A DNA stretch of 64,000 bases from Aeromicrobium choanae. Lineage in GTDB: Bacteria; Actinomycetota; Actinomycetes; Propionibacteriales; Nocardioidaceae. The translations under genes were made by a program, and so were the position numbers. Position 1 is the first letter of the stretch. The number at the start of each line of letters is the position of its first letter. Location: positions 2,418,001 to 2,482,000 of the forward strand of contig NZ_LT796768.1 of NCBI RefSeq assembly GCF_900167475.1, read 5' to 3'. The notes beneath the pieces were generated by a model. The model had not been told where the DNA came from and did no database searches. It saw nothing but the letters and a program-made list of their open reading frames with translations. Positions 22,956 to 30,198 of the stretch are shown here, in pieces.

Positions 22956-24947
22956 ATGTCTGACGCCGACGACCTGCTGAACGGACTCGACCCCGAGCAG
23001 CGCGAGGTCGCCACCACCCTGCGGGGCCCGGTGTGCGTCATCGCCGGCGCCGGAACGGGCAAGACCCGCGCGCTCACGCACCGCATCGCCTACGGCACCG
23101 CGACGGGCGTCTACAAGCCCACCGAGGTCCTGGCGGTCACGTTCACGGTCAAGGCGGCCGGCGAGATGCGCGAGCGCCTGCGCACGCTCGGGGCGGGAGG
23201 CGTCCAGGCCCGCACGTTCCACTCGGCGGCGCTGCGGCAGGCCCGCTACTTCTGGCCGCGGGTGTACGGCACGGAGTTCCCCCAGATCCTCGAGTCGAAG
23301 TTCGCCTTCGTCGCCGAGGCCGCCCGCCAGGTGGGCGTGCGGGCCGACCAGGCCCTGCTGCGCGACCTCTCGGCCGAGGTGGAGTGGGCCAAGGTCTCCA
23401 ACGTCCGGCCCGACGACTACGGCGCCGAGGCCGTGCGCCGCCAGCGCACCGTCGGCGACATCGACCCGGGCGAGGTGGGCGCCGTGCTGCGCGCCTACGA
23501 GCAGGTCAAGCGCGATCGCGGGCGCATCGACATGGAGGACATCCTCCTGATCACCGCCGCGATCCTGGCCGACGAGCAGGCGATCGCGGCCGAGGTGCGC
23601 CGCCAGTACCGGTGGTTCGTCGTCGACGAGTTCCAGGACGTCAACCCGCTGCAGTCCACGCTGCTCGACCTGTGGCTGGGCGGCCGCGACGAGGTGTGCG
23701 TGGTCGGCGACCCCCGCCAGACGATCTACACGTTCGCCGGCGCCTCGGCCACGATCCTGGGCGACTTCACCACGCGGCGGTTCCCCGACGCGCCGCGCAT
23801 CGAGCTGGTGCGCAACTACCGCTCCACGCCGCAGATCGTCGCCGCGGCGAACGAGGTCTTCGCCGGCCGCGGCCCCTCGGTCACCCTCGGCGTGCGGCTG
23901 CAGTCGCAGAACTCCCCGGGCCCGGCCGTGGACTACCGCCCCTTCGCCGACGAGCCCGCCGAGGCGGACGCGATCGCCGACCGGATCGTCGCACTGCACC
24001 GCCAGGGCGTGCCCTACCGCGAGATGGCGGTGCTCTACCGGATCAACGCCCAGTCCGAGGTCTACGAGGAGGCCCTGGGCCGCCTGCAGGTCCCGTACTC
24101 CCTGCGCGGCGGCACCGGCTTCTTCCAGCGGCCCGAGGTGCGCCAGGCCGTCACCCTGCTGCGCGGCTCGGCCCACGCGGGCGAGGGATCCGGCTCGCTG
24201 GCCGACGACGTCCGCGCCGTGCTCGCGGCGATGGACTACTCCGAGACCCCGCCCGAGGGCCGCGGCGCGGTGCGCGACCGCTGGGAGTCCCTGCAGGCGA
24301 TCCACACGATGGCGGTCGACCTCGCTCAGGAGCAGCCGCAGGCCGACCTCGCTGCCCTCGTGGCCGACCTCGACCGCCGTGCCGACCAGGCCCACGCGCC
24401 CTCCACCGACGGCGTCACGCTGTCCACGTTCCACGCGGCCAAGGGTCTGGAGTGGGACGCGGTCTTCGTCGCCGGCGCGCAGGAGGGCACGCTGCCCTAC
24501 GTCGCCACGATGGACGAGCCCGCCGCGATCGAGGAGGAGCGCCGGCTCTTCTACGTCGGCATCACGCGCGCCCGGCGCCACCTGATGGTGTCGTGGTCGG
24601 CTGCGCGCAAGGCCGGCGGCCAGGCCCGCCGCAAGCCCAGCCGCTTCCTCGACCGCCTGCTGCCCGAGGACGTGCAGGTCTCGCGGGCGCCGAAGCGCAA
24701 GGTGCGGCTGCCCCAGCCCGACCTCGACTACGACGAGGCGCTGTTCGAGCGCCTGCGAGCGTGGCGCAAGGAGATCTCGCAGGAGGAGAGCAAGCCGGCG
24801 TTCACGGTGTTCAACGACGCCACCCTCAAGGCGATCGCCGCGATCCGTCCCAGCAGCGGCGACCAGCTGCTCCAGGTGTCGGGCGTGGGCCAGTCCAAGC
24901 TGGAGAAGTACGGCGACGGCGTCCTGGCCATCGTCGCCGACTCCTGA
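22956..24947 (+). CDS. uvrD2: UvrD2-type DNA helicase with HRDC domain
   Basis: A 663-residue SF1A 3'-5' helicase. Motifs are VIAGAGTGKTRAL, motif II VVDEFQDVNP, GDPRQTIYTFAGAS, TFHAAKGLEWDAVF and VGITRARRHLMVSW. The last ~75 residues are an HRDC domain (AFTVFNDATLKAIAAIRP, QVSGVGQSKLEKYG). In mycobacterial UvrD2 a tetracysteine motif joins the motor to HRDC. Here the linker (RRKPSRFL...LPQPDLDY) has no Cys; only two Cys occur in the whole protein, both near the motor start or motif III. ATG 22956 has GGAG just upstream, and TACGCT (22914-22919) is a likely -10. Upstream in-frame starts are rejected as non-conserved. Confidence 0.92.
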   Translation: MSDADDLLNGLDPEQREVATTLRGPVCVIAGAGTGKTRALTHRIAYGTATGVYKPTEVLAVTFTVKAAGEMRERLRTLGAGGVQARTFHSAALRQARYFWPRVYGTEFPQILESKFAFVAEAARQVGVRADQALLRDLSAEVEWAKVSNVRPDDYGAEAVRRQRTVGDIDPGEVGAVLRAYEQVKRDRGRIDMEDILLITAAILADEQAIAAEVRRQYRWFVVDEFQDVNPLQSTLLDLWLGGRDEVCVVGDPRQTIYTFAGASATILGDFTTRRFPDAPRIELVRNYRSTPQIVAAANEVFAGRGPSVTLGVRLQSQNSPGPAVDYRPFADEPAEADAIADRIVALHRQGVPYREMAVLYRINAQSEVYEEALGRLQVPYSLRGGTGFFQRPEVRQAVTLLRGSAHAGEGSGSLADDVRAVLAAMDYSETPPEGRGAVRDRWESLQAIHTMAVDLAQEQPQADLAALVADLDRRADQAHAPSTDGVTLSTFHAAKGLEWDAVFVAGAQEGTLPYVATMDEPAAIEEERRLFYVGITRARRHLMVSWSAARKAGGQARRKPSRFLDRLLPEDVQVSRAPKRKVRLPQPDLDYDEALFERLRAWRKEISQEESKPAFTVFNDATLKAIAAIRPSSGDQLLQVSGVGQSKLEKYGDGVLAIVADS

Positions 24948-24966
24948 CCGCCGCCCCGATCTCGGG

Positions 24967-26328
24967 TCAGGCGGGCTCGAAGCCGGGCAGCGACTCGGCC
25001 ACGATCGCGCGGAAGCGGGCGGTCGCGCCCAGCTGGCACAGCACGCCCACGCCTCCGGCCCACACGCGGTGGATCAGCAGGTATCCCGGTGGCACGGTGA
25101 GCTTCAGGGCGGTGCCCATGCCCTCGGCGCCGGGGGAGGCCAGCCGCTGTCCCTGGCGGCGCAGCCAGTCACGGTCGAACGCGAAGGCCTCCACGGCCAC
25201 GGGCTCGACGATCGGAGCGAGGTACCGCGCCAGCACGTCGGGGTCGACCCGGGTGCCCTGGCGGACGAATCCCTCCTCGCGCAACCCCTCGGCCACGGTC
25301 TCGTAGTCGCCGTCGGCCGCCGCGCGCAGCAGGGGCCCCATGGGTGCGGGCAGGCCGTCGGGCAGTCGCGCCACGGCGCCGTAGTCCACCACGCCCAGGC
25401 GCCCGTCGGGCAGCACCCGGAAGTTGCCGGGGTGGGGATCGGCGTGCAGCAGCCCGGCCCGGGCCGGGCCCTGGAACAGGAACCGCACGTAGGTCTCGCC
25501 GAGGCGGTTCCGCTCCTCGGGCGTGCCGTCGGCGATCACGTCGGCGAGGGAGCGATCACCCGGGAGCCACGTCGTGACCAGGGCTCGCTCCGTGTGGGCC
25601 AGTGGCGTCGGGACCAGGACGTCGGGGTCGTCGGCGAAGGCCTCGGCGAAGCGCGCCTGCGCATCGGCCTCGAGGGAGTAGTCGAGCTCCTCGGCCACGC
25701 GCTCCTGCAGCTCGCGCACGAGCGCCTTGACGTCCACCCCGGGCATCATCGTGCCCATCAGGCGGGCGAGCCGGCCGATCTGGCGCAGGTCGGAGTTGAG
25801 CGCCTCCGCGGCACCGGGGTACTGCAGCTTCACCGCGACCTCGACGGGTTCTGCGCCCGGCTCGGCGACGAAGCCGCTGCGGTGCACCTGGCCGATGGAC
25901 GCGGCGGCGGCCGGGATCATCTCGAAGTCGGGGAACCGCTCGGGCCAGTCCTCGCCGAACTCCCGGACCATCACGCGTCTCACGGTGGGCGAGCCCATCG
26001 GCGGTGCGGCGTCCTGCAGCTTCGTCAGGGCCTCGCGGTAGGGCGCGATGACCTCCTCGGGCAGGGCCGCCTCGAAGATGCTCAGCGCCTGGCCGAACTT
26101 CATGGCGCCGCCCTTGAGCTGGCCGAGCACGCTGAAGACCTGGTCGGCGGTGCGGCGCTGCACGTCGGTCATCACCGCGGCGGCGGGAGCGCCGACGAGC
26201 CGCCGGCCGATGCCCCACGTGGTGCGGGCGGCGAATCCCGCCGGCAGGCTGGCCAGGCGGGCGCCGCGACGCAGGGCGCTGCCCGTCAGCGGGGTGTCGG
26301 TCGTGTCGTCCGGGTCGGTGTCGGCCAC
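24967..26328 (-). CDS. ABC1/UbiB-family atypical kinase
   Basis: A 453-residue AarF/ABC1/UbiB kinase-like protein. It has the diagnostic KxGQ motif (MKFGQALSIFEAALPEE), an Ala-rich loop (AAAASIGQVH) in place of the Gly-rich loop, the VKLQYPG Lys, the HADPHPGNF catalytic loop and VVDYGAV as the DFG equivalent. The family is an ATPase/kinase that supports quinone or lipid metabolism; in actinobacteria the partner is unknown. M. tuberculosis Rv3197 is the positional counterpart and has been tied to drug resistance with WhiB7, but no whiB7 is seen here. It is convergent with uvrD2. Confidence 0.9.
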   Translation of the reverse strand: MADTDPDDTTDTPLTGSALRRGARLASLPAGFAARTTWGIGRRLVGAPAAAVMTDVQRRTADQVFSVLGQLKGGAMKFGQALSIFEAALPEEVIAPYREALTKLQDAAPPMGSPTVRRVMVREFGEDWPERFPDFEMIPAAAASIGQVHRSGFVAEPGAEPVEVAVKLQYPGAAEALNSDLRQIGRLARLMGTMMPGVDVKALVRELQERVAEELDYSLEADAQARFAEAFADDPDVLVPTPLAHTERALVTTWLPGDRSLADVIADGTPEERNRLGETYVRFLFQGPARAGLLHADPHPGNFRVLPDGRLGVVDYGAVARLPDGLPAPMGPLLRAAADGDYETVAEGLREEGFVRQGTRVDPDVLARYLAPIVEPVAVEAFAFDRDWLRRQGQRLASPGAEGMGTALKLTVPPGYLLIHRVWAGGVGVLCQLGATARFRAIVAESLPGFEPA

Positions 26329-26364
26329 GTGGTCAGGATAGTGGCGAGGGCCGCATCGGACCGG

Positions 26365-27159
26365 TCATGCGGCGAGCAGCCGGCACGGGCAGTCGGGCGC
26401 GAAGGGCACGTCGTCCACGTCGTTCAGCCCGTGCGCCGGACCCACCGACACGACGCGCCCGAGGCTGGGCGGGCGCCGTCCCTCGCCGAGGCAGTCGAGG
26501 TGGTGCAGCACCTCCGCGGCCGCGCGGTGGAGCACGCCGGGCGGCAGGGCCGGGTCGAGGAGGCGCGCCTGCTCGAACTGCGGCACGAGCACGGACCAAG
26601 TGGGATCGGCCGCGGCCACGTGGGCGTCGAGACAGCCCAGGCACGGCGAGAACCCCGGCGCGACGAGCGGCCCGATCCGCACCCGCCGCTCGTCGAGCAC
26701 GACGGGCAGGTGCACCACCCCACCACTGACGAGGTGCTCGAAGGTCGATCGTGCGGGCTCGCCAGCGCTGACCAGGACCTCGATCTCGGGCTCGATCGCC
26801 GGCTGCCCCACCGCGTCGGTGAGCAGGGCGGCGAAGGCGGAGGTGGAGCGATCATGACGCACGGCCACGCGCAGGCCGTCGGCGGGAGACACGGGACGCA
26901 GCACGGCGCCGGCCGCGACGAGGCGGTGCAGGGTGCTCGCGAGATCGTCGGCGAACTCGGGGACGTCGCGCGCCACGAGCTCGGTCAGCAGGGGGAGCGG
27001 CAGGGAGCCGTCGAGGAGGCGCAGGACTCGGGCGAGGCCCGGCCGGTCACGGAGCACGATGCCGGGGCTGGTGCCCAGCTGGAGGTTCCGGGCGTCGCGG
27101 CGCAGCAGCAGCGCACCGGGCAGGAGTCGCGGGCCGCGAGCAAGGGAGGGGTGCGCCAT
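26365..27159 (-). CDS. TOMM cyclodehydratase-like protein (E1-like, orphan)
   Basis: A 264-residue protein of the actinobacterial group related to the E1-like or leader-binding half of thiazole/oxazole (TOMM) cyclodehydratases. The segment APGFSPCLGCLDAHVAAADP is typical. Paired Cys motifs, CLGC and a C-terminal CPC in FAPDCPCRLL, could hold a structural zinc. The N-terminal half resembles a leader-binding wHTH, the middle an eroded Rossmann domain. No YcaO protein, dehydrogenase or precursor peptide gene is nearby, so it is probably not making a RiPP here. It has a fixed place next to the ABC1 kinase and the zincin in actinobacteria (Rv3196), which argues for a housekeeping role. Confidence 0.65.
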   Translation of the reverse strand: MAHPSLARGPRLLPGALLLRRDARNLQLGTSPGIVLRDRPGLARVLRLLDGSLPLPLLTELVARDVPEFADDLASTLHRLVAAGAVLRPVSPADGLRVAVRHDRSTSAFAALLTDAVGQPAIEPEIEVLVSAGEPARSTFEHLVSGGVVHLPVVLDERRVRIGPLVAPGFSPCLGCLDAHVAAADPTWSVLVPQFEQARLLDPALPPGVLHRAAAEVLHHLDCLGEGRRPPSLGRVVSVGPAHGLNDVDDVPFAPDCPCRLLAA

Positions 27160-27264
27160 CGGGCCATCGTGGCCGGTTCGGCACCCCCTTGGGACGTCGA
27201 TCCACAGGGACGACGTCCGCAGGGGGAGGCGGCGGGGGCGAGCCTGTCGCCCCCGCCGCGACGC

Positions 27265-27423
27265 TCAGGCCTTGCCGAGGATGCGGTTGAGCTTGGTCCC
27301 GCACTCGGGGCAGATGCCCTTGGCCATGCGGGTGCCCTTCTCGCTGACCTGGACTTCACCGCTGGTCTCGCGCTTGTCCTTGCACTTCACGCAGTAGAAC
27401 TCGCCGGTCCATGTCTCCGCCAT
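27265..27423 (-). CDS. DUF5679 small zinc-ribbon protein
   Basis: A 52-residue protein with two CxxC knuckles (FYCVKCKDKRE and GICPECGTKL) that should bind one zinc. Family members are found almost only in actinobacteria, and their role is unknown. ATG 27423 is preferred to an ATG 39 nt upstream because GGAGG lies 6 nt before it and the extra residues are not conserved in this family. Confidence 0.85.
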   Translation of the reverse strand: MAETWTGEFYCVKCKDKRETSGEVQVSEKGTRMAKGICPECGTKLNRILGKA

Positions 27424-27504
27424 AGCGGCCTCCTTGCCGATGTGTGCCGCCGAATGTGGCACAGGTCACGCTCAGCCTAAGCGCAAAAACGTGGCAGGCA
27501 AGGC

Positions 27505-27554
27505 CGAAGCCCCGACCGGCGCGCCTTCCCCTTGCGCGTCGGACCGGGGCTTCG
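27505..27554. repeat. inverted repeat in the intergenic region
   Basis: Perfect 10-bp arms CGAAGCCCCG (27505-27514) and CGGGGCTTCG (27545-27554), with partly paired CG-rich sequence between them. It lies between divergent genes, so it is not placed as a terminator for either. It may be a transcription barrier or part of the adjacent DnaA-box locus. Confidence 0.55.
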
Positions 27555-27609
27555 ACTGCGCTCAAGGTAGGCCCTCCCGGCGTGCACGGTCAATGGCTCG
27601 TCCGAGGCT

Positions 27610-27762
27610 CTGTCCACCGCCTGTGGACAATGTTGTGCACATCGTGTGGGGATCGCCGTGCGCCGGTGTGGGGATCGGTGTGGACAGTGCCTCCTCGACG
27701 CCAGATGAGGACGGTCGAAGTGGCCTCTGACCTGCGCAGACGTCCCGTCGGCCTGTGGACGA
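27610..27762. promoter_or_regulatory. cluster of DnaA-box-like sites
   Basis: Compared with the actinobacterial box TTGTCCACA: a perfect 9/9 match at 27622-27630 (minus strand); 8/9 matches at 27633-27641 (plus, TTGTGCACA), 27679-27687 (minus) and 27754-27762 (minus); a 7/9 match at 27610-27618 (plus). Weaker TGTGGGGAT copies are at 27645-27653 and 27667-27675. No dnaA, dnaN, rpmH or gyr gene is near, so this is not the usual oriC context; it could titrate or reload DnaA, or be bound for regulation. Confidence 0.5.
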
Positions 27763-27820
27763 ACGCACGAGGTGATCCGCGGCCACGCGCGGCCTCCTCC
27801 GGACCGTCGGGACCGCGCTC

Positions 27821-27826
27821 TACGGT
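27821..27826 (+). promoter_or_regulatory. -10 element (TACGGT) for the metallopeptidase gene
   Basis: TACGGT is followed by 6 nt and ATG 27833, consistent with a leaderless transcript. Confidence 0.45.
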
Positions 27827-27832
27827 GGGGAC

Positions 27833-28339
27833 ATGGCCGAGATCGAGGTGCGCCGCAGCGCGCGCCGCACCCGCACCGTCAGTGCGCGCCGTGAGGGCGA
27901 CCGCACGATCGTGATGATCCCGGCGTCGATGTCACGGCGGGAGGAGCGCCGCGCCGTGGCCGAGATGGTCGCCAAGCTCGACGCCCGCGAGCAGAAGCGC
28001 GCCGCGCCGCGCTCCGACGCCGGCCTCGCCCGTCGCGCGTCCGAGCTCGCGAGGCTGTATGTCCCCGAGGCTCCCGAGCCCGCGTCGGTCCGCTGGGTCA
28101 CCAACCAGAACTCGCGCTGGGGCTCCTGCACGCCGATCGACCGGACGATCCGGCTGTCCCACCGGTTGCAGTCGATGCCCGACCACGTCGTCGACGCGGT
28201 GCTGGTGCACGAGCTGACCCATCTGGTGGTCTCGGGCCACGGGCCACGGTTCGACGCGATCGTCAGTCGCTACCCGCGGACGGACGAGGCGATGGGGTTC
28301 CTCGAAGGCGTGACCTGGCAGCAGCGACGAGAGCCCTGA
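27833..28339 (+). CDS. YgjP-like M48-type metal-dependent hydrolase
   Basis: A 168-residue protein of the YgjP/DUF45 zincin-like family. It has the zinc motif HELTHLVVSGHG with HExxH, preceded by the conserved NQNSRWGSCT and IRLSHRLQSMP. E. coli YgjP has been described as a UTP pyrophosphatase rather than a peptidase, so the real substrate is uncertain. The last 77 nt overlap the convergent Nudix gene. The start is supported by the leaderless-type box. Confidence 0.85.
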   Translation: MAEIEVRRSARRTRTVSARREGDRTIVMIPASMSRREERRAVAEMVAKLDAREQKRAAPRSDAGLARRASELARLYVPEAPEPASVRWVTNQNSRWGSCTPIDRTIRLSHRLQSMPDHVVDAVLVHELTHLVVSGHGPRFDAIVSRYPRTDEAMGFLEGVTWQQRREP

Positions 28340-28835
28340 CCGAGTCGTCGGTGGGCCGGGGCAGGTCGTCCAGCGCGAACCACCGCACGTCGTCGGACTC
28401 CTCCGAGCACTGGGGCTCGGCGCCCGGCGGGGCCACCGCCACGAACTGCACGTCGAGGTGATGACCGCCCTCGTGGCAGTACACCGGGTGGCGCGACAGC
28501 AGGACGGGCTCGGGATCGATCGCCAGGCCGGCGATGCCCGTCTCCTCCTGTGCCTCGCGCCGCGCCGCCTCGGCGAGAGACGGGTCGACGTCCTCGCAGT
28601 GGCCCCCGGTCTGCAGCCAGCGGCCGAACTTCGGGTGCAGCACGAGGGCCGCGTGCTCGTGGTCGGCCGAGACCACGAGGGCGCTGGCGGTGACGTGGTC
28701 GGGCGCGCAGGCGCGGGCGCCCGGATCGTCGTGGGCCCCGGCGTGGTCGGCGAACAGCGCGCGCAGGTGCTCCTGCTCGGCGTCCGGCGACGACCACCGC
28801 GCCAGCACGGCGCGGATGTCGGAGGTCAGGCTCAC
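28263..28835 (-). CDS. Nudix hydrolase
   Basis: A 190-residue Nudix protein. The Nudix box is seen as GGHCEDVDPSLAEAARREAQ followed by EETG, with the catalytic Glu pair intact (REAQEETG). Flanking sequence (LVLHPKFGRWLQTGGH, HHLDVQFVAV) resembles Nudix enzymes annotated as NUDIX/isopentenyl-type house-cleaning hydrolases. GTG 28835 overlaps the stop of the upstream zincin gene by 4 nt (GTGA), so the genes are coupled. The 3' end runs 77 nt into the convergent YgjP-like gene, with a natural-looking Pro/Ser-rich tail. Confidence 0.85.
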   Translation of the reverse strand: MSLTSDIRAVLARWSSPDAEQEHLRALFADHAGAHDDPGARACAPDHVTASALVVSADHEHAALVLHPKFGRWLQTGGHCEDVDPSLAEAARREAQEETGIAGLAIDPEPVLLSRHPVYCHEGGHHLDVQFVAVAPPGAEPQCSEESDDVRWFALDDLPRPTDDSVRALVAAARSRLRGTPSPRPSAGSD

Positions 28836-30136
28836 GCGCGGTCGTCGGGGGAGTCGCCGGTCTCGCCCGGGTCGTCCGAGGAGAGCAGCTCCTGCAGCGC
28901 GGCGTCGAAGTCGGCGTCGCTCAGCTCGGCGGTCTGGTTCTCGCAGAAGCCGAGCGGATCGTCGAGATCGGCCGACGTCGGCAGCAGATCGGGGTGGCTC
29001 CAGACGGCGTCGCGCGCCTCGGGGCCGCGGCGGTCGCGCAGCGCCGACCACAGGTTGGCGGCGTCGCGCAGGCGGCGCGGGCGCAGCTCGAGGCCGACCA
29101 GCGAGGCGAACGTGTCCTCGGCCGGGCCGCCGGTGGCCCGGCGGCGACGCATCGCCTCGGCCAGCGCGGGCGCGGCCGGCATCACGTCGGCGGTGGCGCG
29201 GGCCACGACCTCGTCGACCCAGCCCTCGATGAGCGCGAGGAGCAGCTCGAGGCGCTCCTTGGCGCGCTCCTGCTCGGGTGTGGGCGCCGGGTCGAACAGT
29301 CCTCCCGACAGGGCCTCCTGCATGGCCTCGGGGTTCGTCGGGTCGATCGAGCGCATCTGCTCCTCGATGGCGCCGGTGTCGATGCGGATGCCGCGGGCGA
29401 AGTCCTCGATCGCGCCGAGCACCGCGGCACGCAGCCAGGTGGCGTGCGCGTAGAGGCGGTGGTGGGCGGCCTCGCGCAGCATCACGTAGAGCAGCACGTC
29501 GGCCTGGCTGGCCTCGAGGTCGGTGGCGAAGGCGCTGATGTTGTGCGGCAGTACGGCAGCCACGTGCTCGGGCCCGAGCGGCAGGCCCACCTCGGTGGAG
29601 GAGAGGACCTCGGTGGCCAACGCGCCGATGGCCGACCCGATCTGCTGGCCGAACATGGCGCCGCCGGCCTGGTTGAGCATGCCGAGGAGAGGGCCGGCCA
29701 TCGCCTTGGCCTCGGGCGGCATGGCGTCGCCCATCGAGGCCACGACGTGCTCGGCCACCGGCTCGACCATGACCTGCCAGCTGGCCATCGTCTGCTCGAC
29801 CCAGTCGGCGCGGCTCCACGCCAGCGCGGAGGTGGCCGTCGCGGGCACGTCGGTGGCCTTGTCGAGCCACATCTCGGCCAGACGCGCGGCGTCGGCGACG
29901 GCGCCGGCCTGACCGCTGTGGGGGCTCGGGTCCTCGCCCGCGGCGGCCACGGCGTGGCGGGCCACGTCGGCGGCGAGCGTGTAGTTCACGGTGCCCTCGT
30001 GCGGCTCGAACATCCGCTGCATCTGGGACATCATCTGGCCGAGGTCGAACTGACCTGCGCCCATCTGTCCGAACAGGCCCTCCAAGGGCGTGCCCTTGAA
30101 GGGATTCTGGGGGTCCTCGCGGGGTTCCTCGGCCAT
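28832..30136 (-). CDS. actinobacterial zincin-like metallopeptidase (DUF2342/Zincin_2)
   Basis: A 434-residue protein of the actinobacterial zinc-dependent metalloprotease family, often annotated as a putative hydrolase. The metal-site region is LREAAHHRLYAHATWL, the family version of the zincin motif. The N-terminal region (FKGTPLEGLFGQMGAG) and the C-terminal GDSPDDRA tail are low in complexity. No signal peptide or membrane segment is seen. The same family lies beside the PDZ/Lon-like gene in M. tuberculosis (Rv3195 by Rv3194c). It is divergent from the PDZ gene and coupled to the Nudix gene. Confidence 0.82.
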   Translation of the reverse strand: MAEEPREDPQNPFKGTPLEGLFGQMGAGQFDLGQMMSQMQRMFEPHEGTVNYTLAADVARHAVAAAGEDPSPHSGQAGAVADAARLAEMWLDKATDVPATATSALAWSRADWVEQTMASWQVMVEPVAEHVVASMGDAMPPEAKAMAGPLLGMLNQAGGAMFGQQIGSAIGALATEVLSSTEVGLPLGPEHVAAVLPHNISAFATDLEASQADVLLYVMLREAAHHRLYAHATWLRAAVLGAIEDFARGIRIDTGAIEEQMRSIDPTNPEAMQEALSGGLFDPAPTPEQERAKERLELLLALIEGWVDEVVARATADVMPAAPALAEAMRRRRATGGPAEDTFASLVGLELRPRRLRDAANLWSALRDRRGPEARDAVWSHPDLLPTSADLDDPLGFCENQTAELSDADFDAALQELLSSDDPGETGDSPDDRA

Positions 30137-30185
30137 GGGGCCAGCCTAGGCGCTCCGGCCCAACGCGGGATTTCCACCGTGCCTC

Positions 30186-30191
30186 TAGGGT
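30186..30191 (+). promoter_or_regulatory. -10 element (TAGGGT) for the PDZ protease gene
   Basis: TAGGGT is followed by 7 nt and GTG 30199, with no ribosome-binding site. It supports that GTG over the GTG at 30190, which overlaps the box itself. Confidence 0.5.
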
Positions 30192-30198
30192 GATCGAT

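Larger units (their letters stand above)
27424..27832. other. 409-nt divergent intergenic region
   Basis: This is the longest stretch without a gene in the conserved block. It holds the promoter side of DUF5679, an inverted repeat (27505-27554), a cluster of DnaA-box-like sites (27610-27762) and the leaderless promoter of the metallopeptidase gene. No convincing ORF was found; the candidates are GC-rich shadows with no family match. Confidence 0.6.

Noticed and set aside
27444-27786. Short frames in the 409-nt intergenic gap
   Set aside because: They lack start signals, and their codons give no conserved protein; the DnaA-like words and hairpin explain the sequence better.
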